Source: Bacteroidales bacterium
Lineage (GTDB): Bacteria > Bacteroidota > Bacteroidia > Bacteroidales > F082
Assembly: GCA_029933565.1 (NCBI GenBank)
Contig: JAOZNY010000048.1
Location: 1-16,247 of the forward strand
DNA length: 16,247 nucleotides
Direction of reading: 5' to 3'
Position numbers and translations under genes: made by a program. The notes beneath the pieces are model-generated. The model searched no databases. It saw only the letters and a list, made by a program, of their open reading frames with translations, and had not been told where the DNA came from. Of this stretch, positions 6,847-16,033 are shown one piece after another (the stretch's first letter is position 1; each line of letters starts with the position of its first letter).

Positions 6847-9800
6847 TTATTTGTTAATTATCACCTTCCTGCTAAAGGTTTTATCATTCTTATTAATACT
6901 AATTAGATAAACTCCAGAAGGTAAATTTCTGTTGTTGAAATAGTAAGTAAAGCCATTTTGGGCTGACACTTTTTCCAATTCAAAAATAGTAACTCCCAAA
7001 TAATTAATCATCTTAACATTAACATTTTCTCCATCCTCAGTATTAAGGTCAAATTTAAACTCCCCATTGCTTGGATTTGGAGAAATATTCATTTCAATTG
7101 AGGAACTTAACTGATCAACACCAACTGTGTTGTCAACAAATATATTTAGTTCTTCAGAAAAGTCGCCTTGTCCGCAATCGTTTAGTGTACTTACTTTTAA
7201 AGTTGCATCACCAAGAAAATCAGGATTCCAATAAACTGTTGCTTCATTGGAGTTTTCAATTAGCTCACCAGCTTCTTCCGGCCAAAGTTCCCAGAAATAA
7301 CCAATACTACCTTCCACAACAACTGTAGAATAAGATGATTCTAGAACTTTAAAGACATCAATGTAATCAGGCCCTTCAGGCATATTAGGAGCCTCAGGAG
7401 CAGAATTAAGTGTAAGAAGCATTTCGTCTATCATTTCACCTTCGTCGTCAGTTATGTTTAAGGTAAGTGCAACATTTCCATTTAATTTATCATTTTCACC
7501 AGGTGTATATATTGTTTTTAAAATATTTACATCATCAAATGAACCATCACCGGATGTTTCCCAAACAACGGTATTATAATTGGTGGCTGTTCCGTCAGTA
7601 GCAAAGTCTGCATTCTCACATGATTCTGCATCGGGACCTGCAAATACAGTAGTTACCAGCATAGTTGGAAGTTCAATATTGTCGAGCCAAACAGCATCAA
7701 CACCACCTGTTCCTGAATAGTCTTTGGCATATTCCCATTTAAAGGTATGATCACCTGATGTTACAGGATATTCAACCTGAGAATAAGCACTACTTCCCGA
7801 CCAACTGTCGATTAAAATACCATCGATATAAAATCTCAATTCATCAAAATCCTGTTCAGTTGAAACCTTTTTCCAAAATTTAATAACATCGTTAGCCATT
7901 ACTTCGTAAGAAATTGAAAGTTCAGAAGTTTCCTGATTCCCAATGTCTCCCGAAATAGCATGATAAAATCCTGAGTGAGGATACTCCATTGTAATTTCCC
8001 AAGGTAAATCACCACCTAATTCCCAATCATATTTATCAAAACCGCCTGTCTCCCAATCTTCAATAAACTGCCCTACTTTTGGGAAATAAACCTTAGGTAC
8101 AATGTAACCAGCAGCAGTGGCTGTGTAATGCATTTCGGCAATAACTGCCTGAGGAGCATCATCTGCAACATCAATATTAAATGTTACCCACGAATCACCA
8201 AAGAACCCAAGTGATGAAATTAATTGATCTTCGCTGTTAACAGTAATAAAATTATTATAAGGAACCAGAGATATTAAAACATCGTTAATTACACAATGTC
8301 CTTCGTTTGTTGTTACAATTTTAATATTGGCATTTTCACCTGGATCAAGAACCCCATCTCCATTTCCAAATTCTGAATCATCAATTACCATTTCTCCCGG
8401 TGTAATTGTAGGAGCATAAACAGTAACATACATTTTACTTGTCCATGTTGAATCCTTTTCATCAACTGCAATAACATCAAACATCAATTCTGTTTCGTCG
8501 GGAATATTATCGGCAATAACAATTTTATAGGCATTTGTCCTAGTAACCAAACTGCCCGTCAAAATAGAATCATAACTTTCTGTTGAGTCAACCAATGTAT
8601 AATAAGGGTTGTTATATTCAAGATTTACTACCACACCTGCTGCATCTTCGTTACCAAGATTTTCAACATCCATACTAATAAAAACTATCTCATCAAACTC
8701 AGCGGCACCATTATCATTTCCAAGGGAATCGTTTAATTGGTGAGCTTCGTAAATACAATAAGGTCCATTTGGTGGAATTACTTCAACAGTACTTTCGTAT
8801 CGGTAATAATTTTGTTTTGTAATAACAATATCCACTTCTGTTCCGGGTTCTTGTGGTGTAATAATTACATCAAGAGGGGAACCTGTTGCTTCCGCCGTTC
8901 CAATAATTTCATCACCAACGGTAAGACAAATAAACGCACCTTCATTTGCAGTTACGGTAAAAAAGTCGAGGCCACTTAATATTACATCGTTGTGGTTAAC
9001 TGCAAGATCCTGTGGAACTTCGTAATAAAGTTGTGTAAAAGCATCGCCATGCATATGAAACAACATATAAGTAACTGCTTTGTTGTTTTGATTATATGGC
9101 CAGCTGGAAGCTTGAAGGAAGTACTTTCCTGCAACATTTCCAAAGGCTGGTAGCACTCCTCTTGAGACTGGATTTTCTTCTTCTTCAGGCATAAAATCAG
9201 GCCACATATAATCATAAGCACCCCAAACATAAGTGTCGTTTACAAATGAATAAGAAGTTTCGGTTGCTCCTATTAGACCAAGTGCACCAAATTCGTGACG
9301 ATGAAACCTTTCAACAAAACACTCCTCGGGGGCATTAAACTTTCCTGTTAAACAGTTAATTGAAAAGATAAAAGTAAGATCGGTATTCAATGTGCCCGCA
9401 ATATTTGAATTATTATATGATGGCTCACCCCAAAGAGTTACGCCGCCATGATCGCGATGCTGCAAAAGAAAAGCCCCTGCATTAATATCATTATTTATCC
9501 TTGTTGCGTTTCCACCAAAATCAGTAAGATAACTTGGACTGTCGGGAATATAGCCTAGTCCATTTTCACCAAAATAATTAATAATTGTGGATGTGTTTTG
9601 TGCAGATGACCACCCATCTGATGGACCACCCTGATAAATTGCATTTTCTCTTACAGGTTCTTTCTCGAGTACAGTTTCAAAATAACCGGCAATTACTTCT
9701 GAGCAAAGTTGAAACCATCTCTCTGTTTGCCATCCCATTGCAGTAATGGGGTTATTATAAAAGCCGGGGTTTGTTGGTGGATTGCGCTCATAATTAATTG

Positions 9801-10914
9801 CTTTCAAAACAAGAGTTTCAAGTTCCGCTGCATTACGGGCAGTCATTCTTGCAAAAGTAATTTCGGGTAGCATATCACCATCAACATCAGAAAAGATATT
9901 ATCAGAAATACAGTAATTGTCGTAAATTGGAGAAGTAATCCCAACTCCGGAAGTGCCGTAATCAGCCAATATCAATACTGCAGCAGGTGGAATATCCCAA
10001 TTGTTGTAAGCATCGTTAACGTAAGATTCGATTGCAGCCGTTGTGTTTCCGCCTACTTCGCTAATTGTAACCACCTTAGTAATTATTCCTTGCTTTTGAC
10101 GAAAGACACGAATTGTATCGGCCCACGACTGGAATGCAGCATCATCAGGAGTAATAATTAAATATTCGCAACCATTAACGCTTTTTGATCTGTTAGCCTT
10201 TTTGTAATCAAAAGAAATAGATTCGTCATTTATTACAGCATCCCTTAAAATAGGATCCCAAAAACGGTTTCTGTATTTGTCTTCACCAAAATGACCATTG
10301 CCGCCAACAAACTCAACTTCAATCTGAAGATCTCTATTTACCAGCATTTCTTTGGTTACAGGATTGTATTGAAAAGGACTAATGCTTAACATAACAACAT
10401 CGAGTCCCCTAATTTTCATTGGTTCAGATATCGTTACTGCTTTTGCAGGATATAAACTATTAGAAGAATAAACTTGGTTATCCTTTTTGTAATCTAGTGG
10501 GCCTTTCTCTGAGTCAAGAGGAATTCGGGGTGCTGGTGAAATATTAATATTATTTACTTGGTCAACTCTGCTATTCGTTATATTTACTTTTACTGTTGCT
10601 CCCTGTGGCACTGCAATATATCTGCTTATTGCAGGTAAATCGGGGGAGCCTTCGTTATTGGGCAGGAAACTTCCCTGAAGCATTGGCTTTTCCATTTGTT
10701 CGCCATTAATATCCATTTGCTGACGAGTGTAAGAATCAATGGAAAAATTTAGTTCAACAGATTGGTTATCCTGACTCTGTAAACTAATACCATGCCTGTT
10801 CCAACTGTCACTAAATGTTGTTTGTTGTCCAAACAAGGGAGCAGCAAAAATTGCAAACAAAAGAACTAGTGTTGTTTGAATTTTGTGGTTTAAATAATCT
10901 TTTTTGAATTTCAT
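6847..10914 (-). CDS. Gingipain-family (C25) cysteine protease, multidomain, T9SS-exported
   Basis: This 1355-residue secreted protease has a signal peptide (about 1-29, ending PLFGQ), a C25-type propeptide (about 32-240) and a gingipain-like catalytic domain (about 249-620). The predicted dyad is His489 in HRDHGGVTLWGEP and Cys521 in FSINCLTGKF, 32 residues apart, close to the spacing in gingipain R; the GDMLPEITFAR segment (346-356) is also conserved in the family. Beta-rich regions follow: CARDB/Ig-like segments (about 640-940) with GNGDGVLDPGENANI (850-864) suggesting a calcium loop; a MAM/concanavalin-like domain beginning FIEDWETGGFD (about 950-1085); a domain beginning FAGPDAESCEN (about 1091-1170); and an Ig/PKD-like domain (about 1178-1262). 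The T9SS type A sorting domain occupies about 1275-1355 (ISPNPSNGEF to the C-terminal VIINK). It probably digests extracellular proteins; Arg or Lys specificity cannot be read. A terminator follows the gene. Confidence 0.95.
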   Translation of the reverse strand: MKFKKDYLNHKIQTTLVLLFAIFAAPLFGQQTTFSDSWNRHGISLQSQDNQSVELNFSIDSYTRQQMDINGEQMEKPMLQGSFLPNNEGSPDLPAISRYIAVPQGATVKVNITNSRVDQVNNINISPAPRIPLDSEKGPLDYKKDNQVYSSNSLYPAKAVTISEPMKIRGLDVVMLSISPFQYNPVTKEMLVNRDLQIEVEFVGGNGHFGEDKYRNRFWDPILRDAVINDESISFDYKKANRSKSVNGCEYLIITPDDAAFQSWADTIRVFRQKQGIITKVVTISEVGGNTTAAIESYVNDAYNNWDIPPAAVLILADYGTSGVGITSPIYDNYCISDNIFSDVDGDMLPEITFARMTARNAAELETLVLKAINYERNPPTNPGFYNNPITAMGWQTERWFQLCSEVIAGYFETVLEKEPVRENAIYQGGPSDGWSSAQNTSTIINYFGENGLGYIPDSPSYLTDFGGNATRINNDINAGAFLLQHRDHGGVTLWGEPSYNNSNIAGTLNTDLTFIFSINCLTGKFNAPEECFVERFHRHEFGALGLIGATETSYSFVNDTYVWGAYDYMWPDFMPEEEENPVSRGVLPAFGNVAGKYFLQASSWPYNQNNKAVTYMLFHMHGDAFTQLYYEVPQDLAVNHNDVILSGLDFFTVTANEGAFICLTVGDEIIGTAEATGSPLDVIITPQEPGTEVDIVITKQNYYRYESTVEVIPPNGPYCIYEAHQLNDSLGNDNGAAEFDEIVFISMDVENLGNEDAAGVVVNLEYNNPYYTLVDSTESYDSILTGSLVTRTNAYKIVIADNIPDETELMFDVIAVDEKDSTWTSKMYVTVYAPTITPGEMVIDDSEFGNGDGVLDPGENANIKIVTTNEGHCVINDVLISLVPYNNFITVNSEDQLISSLGFFGDSWVTFNIDVADDAPQAVIAEMHYTATAAGYIVPKVYFPKVGQFIEDWETGGFDKYDWELGGDLPWEITMEYPHSGFYHAISGDIGNQETSELSISYEVMANDVIKFWKKVSTEQDFDELRFYIDGILIDSWSGSSAYSQVEYPVTSGDHTFKWEYAKDYSGTGGVDAVWLDNIELPTMLVTTVFAGPDAESCENADFATDGTATNYNTVVWETSGDGSFDDVNILKTIYTPGENDKLNGNVALTLNITDDEGEMIDEMLLTLNSAPEAPNMPEGPDYIDVFKVLESSYSTVVVEGSIGYFWELWPEEAGELIENSNEATVYWNPDFLGDATLKVSTLNDCGQGDFSEELNIFVDNTVGVDQLSSSIEMNISPNPSNGEFKFDLNTEDGENVNVKMINYLGVTIFELEKVSAQNGFTYYFNNRNLPSGVYLISINKNDKTFSRKVIINK

Positions 10915-10957
10915 TTGTATAAAAAATTTGGTTGAGATTTGCTTTATTTACAGAACA

Positions 10958-10965
10958 CAAAAATA
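10958..10965 (-). promoter_or_regulatory. Possible -7 element of the C25 protease promoter
   Basis: On the minus strand TATTTTTG matches the Bacteroidota -7 consensus TAnnTTTG exactly, 43 bases before the C25 ATG. It would give a leader of roughly 35 bases. A -33 TTG-type element at the right distance is not clear. It lies in the 157-base gap between the META lipoprotein gene and the C25 gene, where a promoter would be expected. I see no other clear structure in that gap; a weak AGGC/GCCT hairpin just after the META stop lacks a convincing U-run. Confidence 0.4.
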
Positions 10966-11071
10966 ATTCATAAAAACTTAAAAACCATTCTAAATTAAAC
11001 TAGTTGATTTTGAGATTAGTATAACTTCTGTGTCAGAAATATAATAAGGCTTGTTTGTTGTTTTTATTTGC

Positions 11072-11479
11072 CTATTCCTTAATAAATTCTGCTAGTTTTT
11101 TATCTTCATCAAAAAGAAATAAAATATTGCTTTTTATTTGCATACGATTTGTTGAGTTAAGAGCCTCATTGAACTTTTGCTCGTTGATACCCTGACAATA
11201 TCTTTTAGTAGAAAGGCCATCGCCAAATATTACACCTTTCTGTGAAACGTAAAACTTCCCGCTAATCATATTGCAGCCATTGTTTCCTGAATATGTAGAA
11301 TCACTTGGTGAAAAAGAAAGATTTGCATTTGTAAACATTGCATTTTCTTCATTGCTTAAGCCCTCAATTGATTTAAGTTGCCAATGGGTATTAGTAAGCT
11401 GTACAATATTAATAGACTTATTAATACTGCATGATGCCATCACAAAAACCATGGTAAATAACAAAACTAATTTGTTCAT
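11072..11479 (-). CDS. META-domain (HslJ-like) lipoprotein
   Basis: This 135-residue lipoprotein has a short signal sequence ending in the lipobox VMASC, with Cys17 as the lipidation site. Residues about 29-134 form a META/HslJ-type domain. TNTHWQLKSIEG is its opening strand, followed by NANLSFSPSDSTYSGNNGCNMISGKF and STKRYCQG. Cys69 and Cys95 sit at the two positions where many META proteins keep cysteines and could form a disulfide. HslJ-like proteins are linked to envelope stress and novobiocin resistance in E. coli, but their biochemical role is poorly defined, so no function is claimed here. The start codon overlaps the stop of the sensor kinase (ATGA, 11476-11479), so the gene is probably translated together with it and could belong to the kinase's sensing or output. 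Confidence 0.88.
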   Translation of the reverse strand: MNKLVLLFTMVFVMASCSINKSINIVQLTNTHWQLKSIEGLSNEENAMFTNANLSFSPSDSTYSGNNGCNMISGKFYVSQKGVIFGDGLSTKRYCQGINEQKFNEALNSTNRMQIKSNILFLFDEDKKLAEFIKE

Positions 11480-14400
11480 ACGTTACTGCTTTTTAAAAAT
11501 TTCAAAACAAAAGTAGTTCCATCTTCACTTGTTGAGTCAAGTTTAATACTACCCCCCATATCGTTAATTATTGTTTTTACAATTGCCAGTCCCAATCCTG
11601 TACCTTTTGATCTGGTTGTAAAATAGGGAGTGAAAATAATATCCATTTTATCCTTTGGAATACCACTTCCATTGTCAGAAATTTTTACTGTATGGTACGA
11701 TTCGCTGCTTGAAATACTAATATTTATTTTTCCATTTTCGCTAGGTTCAATTGCCTCTACGGAGTTTTTCAAAAGATTGTTGAATACCCTTACAATGTCT
11801 TTCCTAACGCCTTTTGAAAAATACTTTGTTTGATAATTGTCAGTATCAATCTCAAAAACAACTCTACTAGATTTTTCAAATAGCTTAACGGTCGACTCTA
11901 TAACACTTAGTAAATCTATTTGTTTGAAATTCTTAATATTAGATTTTGCCATATCTGAAAACATTTCAGCAACCTTATCGAGGGTATCAATTTGCTGAAT
12001 TAACGAATGGCTAATATCTTTTAACTTAGTCCCAAACTCATTATCTTTTTCACCGTATGATTTTTCAAGATATTGAATATTTAATTTCATGGGGGTAAGT
12101 GGATTTTTTATTTCGTGCGCTATTTGTCGGGCAACTTCCCTCCAGGCAATCTCCCTTTCTGAACGTTTTAAAATCTCAGCACTAGCCTCAAGTTTATCGA
12201 CCATAGCATTGTACTCATTTATCAGTTGTCCAATTTCATCATCACTTTGCCATTTTATTTTTTCGTTTTGCATGTCAATGCGAATATTAGCAATGTTTTG
12301 CTGAAGTTCGGTTAATGGCTTTGTAAGCAAGCGAGAATAAAAAATTGCAATAATGATACCTAATATTCCAAGTATTACGAATAGGTTAATAAATGTAAAC
12401 AATAACAACCTAAACGATTGTCTTTGTTCCTTTTGTCGGGCAAAATACGGCAAGTTAATAATTCCGGCAGGATCGCCAGCAGTTAGCATTAAAGGTAAAT
12501 ATGAGGAAAAATACTCAAGATCACCAATTTTCTCTGTGCAGTTGTAATAAAGAAGATTATCGACAAATATTTCCTCAAAGGCTCTGGGATTAACCATTTC
12601 AGACAAAAAACCTTCTTCAAATATTTGTGGCCTCGACGATGCTACTATTTTACCTTGGGTATCATAAACATTAATATCGGAAAAGAATACCAAAGAAAAC
12701 TTTTGCAATAACTGGCCTAGTTCTCCTTTATCAACAGTTTCAAGTGTTTTGTGGTTGCTCAGTTTGTGTTGCAGTTCAATTAATACTGAGTGAGCCTTCT
12801 CATTAAGTTGAGTTTCCAAGACAGCCTTGCTGTTTATATTGGCATAATACAATATTATTACTGCTGTAGAAAATAATATTGAAATTAGAGCGGTCATAAA
12901 AAACAGCTGAAGCCTTGCTCTAAAATTTAAACGAAACAGCATTCTAAACTTTTTACCAAAAAGCAAAAAGGCCAATAGCAAAAAGAAAATGGTAAAGAGT
13001 AAAACCAAAATAGAAAATGAAATCATTTTTGAGGATATCCTCTTTATCTGCCTACTTACTATGAGTATATCACCATTTCCAGAGATAATTTTATAGTGCT
13101 TAAATCCATTCAGATCGAAAAAGATATTATCTGGATATGAACCAAAAATATTGGCTGTAGTATGGTATTCATAGGCACCAAACTTACTAATCAAGATATT
13201 TTGATGGTATTTAGCAAAGGAAAACTCAGAGAGATCCGGAGTATCTTTTTTCCTATCTACTAACAACTCGGTATATCCTAGTCCGGTGGGAATATAAAAT
13301 GTGTAAAACTCAATGTAAATACTTATTTCTTGCGAGAAACGTAATTCACCGAGGTAATAGATATTGTCGGGTTCATTACTTATTAAGAATAAGTTACTAT
13401 CACTAGTACTAATAGCAGAAAGTTTTAAATCTTGAAAAAAGTTATGACAATTAACAACTATATCTTCATTTTCCAAATTCAACATTTCTTCTTTTGAGCA
13501 TATAGTTACCTGAATATCCGTGCCTTTCGCAAGTTTAGAAAAATAAGTATTAGTAAAGTAATCAAATAACTCTCCTTCATCGCCAAAGGCATATGTTTCA
13601 ATAAGTGTGGATATTTCGCTATCATTAATTATGCTACTATTAATCTGCTTCCAATAATCCTCAATCTCTTTGCTTCCTGATTGGTTCAAGAAAGTTGATA
13701 CATTGCTTTGTTGTTCATTTTTATTTAATTCTATTGATTGATTAATAACAAATGAAAATAATGCAGATAATATTACAATATAAATTAAGTGATGCAAAAA
13801 GAAAAATTGCTTTCGCTTGCTTACAAAATACTCTAGTAAAAAAGCAAATAGAAGCAGTATAATACTTATTATCAAATATATGACTGTACAATTACAGAAG
13901 AAATAAACAAAACCTACAAAAACAAATATAGCAAAAATTATACTTTTTACCTTAATCTGACCACTGTTTATAAAAACATGAATGCTACGCAACAATAAAT
14001 ATAGTATTAAACCAAACAGAATAAATACTATTAGCAAAACAAAACCAGAAATATTTGTAAATAAAAACCATACCTCATAAAATGCATAACTAGTTAAGAC
14101 TGTTGTAGATGCAACTAAAACAAAGTAAGGAATAAACAAAAGGATTAATACATATATAAACTGGAAGGTTGCAGTTAGTTTACTATCGAACAAACGAAAT
14201 AGTATTAAGTGAGTTTTATAGTAATATACTATAAAAACAATTATTATTGAACTAGTGATTAGAAGATCCCATAAGTTAGATATAAGAGGGCTTGAAAAAA
14301 TCTGCTGCTTAAGAGGGTCAGTATTAATAATATCTATAGTTATGCCATAATACCAATCAATCCATCTGAATACAAATATTATAACTATTGAAGTTAAGAG

Positions 14401-15108
14401 ATTATAAGCAATGTAAAGTTTTTGGGGCAATAATTTAGGCAAATAGCTCACAACCAACAATACAAATATTAAATATGCAACTAGCAGTATTAAAGTTACT
14501 TGAAGGGAATTAGTGCTCACTACATCAATTGAATTAATTGTCAGAAAGTAGTTATTTGAATTGAAATAATCAATCTTATAACTATTAGCCTCTTCAGAAC
14601 TTACTAAATCTATACTCTCAATATTTGAGAATTCGGGGTTAACATACTTGTTTATATACTGGTTTTCAACATTATAGTTGACAACAATAGGTTTCAAAAT
14701 AAATATTTCAAACTCTTGGGTTTGACTATAGTCTGCCAAAAACCAACTATTAGAAATATTTACAATAAAAGGGCTTTTATTTTTAGGAATTTCATTTAAA
14801 AATATGGAAGAAGTATTCCAATACAATAATTCAGAGTTTCGATAAATAAAAACAAAGTGTGATTTATTTTCATCAATTGGTTCAAGTAATGGCCAATAAT
14901 CATCTGTATGAGAATTTAAAATACCTCGATATTCCAAGGCCAAACCCTTTATGAGTTCTCCTTGTTGTAATAGGCTCTCATTAAATTGTTGTGCAATTGC
15001 CTCTGGTTTAGTAACGCGGTTACTAGAAGATATTAGGAAGATAACTGCAAAAAAAATCAATAGCAACCCTATGGTGGGAATAACGAAACTATTGTATTTT
15101 TTTTTCAT
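11476..15108 (-). CDS. Large multi-pass sensor histidine kinase (NtrY-like core)
   Basis: This 1210-residue inner-membrane histidine kinase has about 12 predicted membrane helices: roughly 8-28, eight between 203 and 457, 696-717, 735-755 and 900-923. They bound three extracytoplasmic regions, about 29-200, 458-695 and 757-898. The cytoplasmic end has a HAMP domain (about 924-978), a phosphoacceptor helix with His998 in IAHEIKNPLTPMKL, the N box NNLLKNSVEAI (1110-1120), the G1 box DNGSGIP (1145-1151) and the F/G2 segment FTPYFTTRSKGTGLGLAI (1159-1176). The HEIKNPLTP motif is typical of NtrY-like kinases. No response regulator is adjacent, so it is an orphan here; its partner may be an NtrC-type regulator elsewhere. 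It follows the methyltransferase by 14 bases and overlaps the META lipoprotein gene by 4. The first 720 residues look like an added sensor module; the signal is unknown. Confidence 0.93.
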   Translation of the reverse strand: MKKKYNSFVIPTIGLLLIFFAVIFLISSSNRVTKPEAIAQQFNESLLQQGELIKGLALEYRGILNSHTDDYWPLLEPIDENKSHFVFIYRNSELLYWNTSSIFLNEIPKNKSPFIVNISNSWFLADYSQTQEFEIFILKPIVVNYNVENQYINKYVNPEFSNIESIDLVSSEEANSYKIDYFNSNNYFLTINSIDVVSTNSLQVTLILLVAYLIFVLLVVSYLPKLLPQKLYIAYNLLTSIVIIFVFRWIDWYYGITIDIINTDPLKQQIFSSPLISNLWDLLITSSIIIVFIVYYYKTHLILFRLFDSKLTATFQFIYVLILLFIPYFVLVASTTVLTSYAFYEVWFLFTNISGFVLLIVFILFGLILYLLLRSIHVFINSGQIKVKSIIFAIFVFVGFVYFFCNCTVIYLIISIILLLFAFLLEYFVSKRKQFFFLHHLIYIVILSALFSFVINQSIELNKNEQQSNVSTFLNQSGSKEIEDYWKQINSSIINDSEISTLIETYAFGDEGELFDYFTNTYFSKLAKGTDIQVTICSKEEMLNLENEDIVVNCHNFFQDLKLSAISTSDSNLFLISNEPDNIYYLGELRFSQEISIYIEFYTFYIPTGLGYTELLVDRKKDTPDLSEFSFAKYHQNILISKFGAYEYHTTANIFGSYPDNIFFDLNGFKHYKIISGNGDILIVSRQIKRISSKMISFSILVLLFTIFFLLLAFLLFGKKFRMLFRLNFRARLQLFFMTALISILFSTAVIILYYANINSKAVLETQLNEKAHSVLIELQHKLSNHKTLETVDKGELGQLLQKFSLVFFSDINVYDTQGKIVASSRPQIFEEGFLSEMVNPRAFEEIFVDNLLYYNCTEKIGDLEYFSSYLPLMLTAGDPAGIINLPYFARQKEQRQSFRLLLFTFINLFVILGILGIIIAIFYSRLLTKPLTELQQNIANIRIDMQNEKIKWQSDDEIGQLINEYNAMVDKLEASAEILKRSEREIAWREVARQIAHEIKNPLTPMKLNIQYLEKSYGEKDNEFGTKLKDISHSLIQQIDTLDKVAEMFSDMAKSNIKNFKQIDLLSVIESTVKLFEKSSRVVFEIDTDNYQTKYFSKGVRKDIVRVFNNLLKNSVEAIEPSENGKINISISSSESYHTVKISDNGSGIPKDKMDIIFTPYFTTRSKGTGLGLAIVKTIINDMGGSIKLDSTSEDGTTFVLKFLKSSNV

Positions 15109-15122
15109 TATAATTATTCGAT

Positions 15123-16007
15123 TTAAGAACTTTTATTCAATACAAATATCATGCTAGAATAATTTGAATTTTTATTCGCTTTTAGGTTTGATTTCAGTCC
15201 ACTTAATACACCTCGTAACAATGATAAACTATGTTTCATTGCTTGATGACTGAGCCAACTAACATATAGAGAATCAAATTTCATTGGATATCTGTCAATA
15301 ATTTTCAAATTGTACTTTTTAGCCAATGTCTCAAATGTATTGGCAGAAAAATGATAGAGGTGTCGAGGTACATCAAGTCCTGCCCAATACTTGCCAAATT
15401 GTAGTGAGTCAGCTGAATCAACCATAGGCAATGCTATTATGGCAATTCCATCCGCCTTTAATATTCTAACGATTGTTTTCATGCGTTCATCCAGATTGTA
15501 AACATGTTCGAGCACATGCCACATTGTTAAAACATCAAATTGTTCATTTGGAATATTACTAAGTTCAGATTCTTCGTTTACATCAATATTATAATTTTCC
15601 CTTGCAAATTCTCTCGCATTTTTACTGGGTTCAATACCTTTTGTTTTCCACTTTCTGTTACTAAGATAATTAAGAAATTCTCCAGTACCCGAGCCAATAT
15701 CAATAACACTTCCCTCCTTCTTAAATTTTAAGATTATTGAATATTTATTTTTAAGATTTATCTCTCTTACTTTTTTATAAATTGTTCCGATAATTCCACT
15801 GCTACCTGAGTTATGCGAAAGATATTTGTCCGTTTCATAGTAATCGCCAATTTTACTGAGTTCTGGAATTGGGTTTGTAAAAACGAGATTACATTTAGTA
15901 CATTTAACTAATGAGAATCTTTCATTTGAAAAAAAATAGTCCTCAGTTTCTAAATATTTAGAATAAGTAGTTGCTGAACAAACAGGACAGTTTTTTATTT
16001 CGATCAT
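15123..16007 (-). CDS. Class I SAM-dependent methyltransferase with zinc-ribbon-like N terminus
   Basis: This is a 294-residue predicted methyltransferase. Residues 7-39 hold paired cysteines (C7-P-V-C10 and C36-T-K-C39), a zinc-ribbon-like motif common in methyltransferases of the Methyltransf_23 type. The SAM site is clear: motif I VIDIGSGTG (101-109), an acidic residue after the second strand (KGIEPS), and the LTMWHVLEHV segment that follows. The C-terminal half contains DVPRHLYHFS. I placed the start at the ATG ending at 16007. A longer reading from a TTG at 16034 would translate the parS palindrome as FHVKH and is unlikely. Substrate is unknown; relatives act on sugars, quinones or other small molecules and often sit in surface-glycan clusters. 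It lies between mnmG and the sensor kinase, on the same strand. Confidence 0.87.
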   Translation of the reverse strand: MIEIKNCPVCSATTYSKYLETEDYFFSNERFSLVKCTKCNLVFTNPIPELSKIGDYYETDKYLSHNSGSSGIIGTIYKKVREINLKNKYSIILKFKKEGSVIDIGSGTGEFLNYLSNRKWKTKGIEPSKNAREFARENYNIDVNEESELSNIPNEQFDVLTMWHVLEHVYNLDERMKTIVRILKADGIAIIALPMVDSADSLQFGKYWAGLDVPRHLYHFSANTFETLAKKYNLKIIDRYPMKFDSLYVSWLSHQAMKHSLSLLRGVLSGLKSNLKANKNSNYSSMIFVLNKSS

Positions 16008-16017
16008 TTTATCTGTG

Positions 16018-16033
16018 TGTTTCACGTGAAACA
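16018..16033. promoter_or_regulatory. parS: parS centromere-like site (ParB-binding)
   Basis: TGTTTCACGTGAAACA is a perfect 16-base palindrome identical to the bacterial chromosomal parS consensus known from Bacillus subtilis and conserved across phyla. ParB (Spo0J) loads here, spreads along DNA and recruits SMC, while ParA moves the region during chromosome segregation. It lies in the 33-base gap between the mnmG stop and the methyltransferase ATG. parS sites cluster near the replication origin in most bacteria, so this places the window in the origin region by inference. parA, parB, dnaA and oriC themselves are not in the window. Confidence 0.93.

Noticed and set aside
8737..9230. Two short reading frames, one plus and one minus, inside the C25 protease region.
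   Set aside because: The C25 protein is intact through this stretch with conserved sequence; the shorter frames have odd Cys/Trp-rich composition and no start signal.
11040..11080. Possible hairpin terminator after the META lipoprotein (AGGC/GCCT arms, 19-base loop).
   Set aside because: The stem is short, has a bulge, and is not followed by a clear U-run on the minus strand.
11220..11240. CTGTGAAACGTAAAA as a second, degenerate parS.
   Set aside because: It is not palindromic and lacks the central CACGTG; it lies inside the META coding region.
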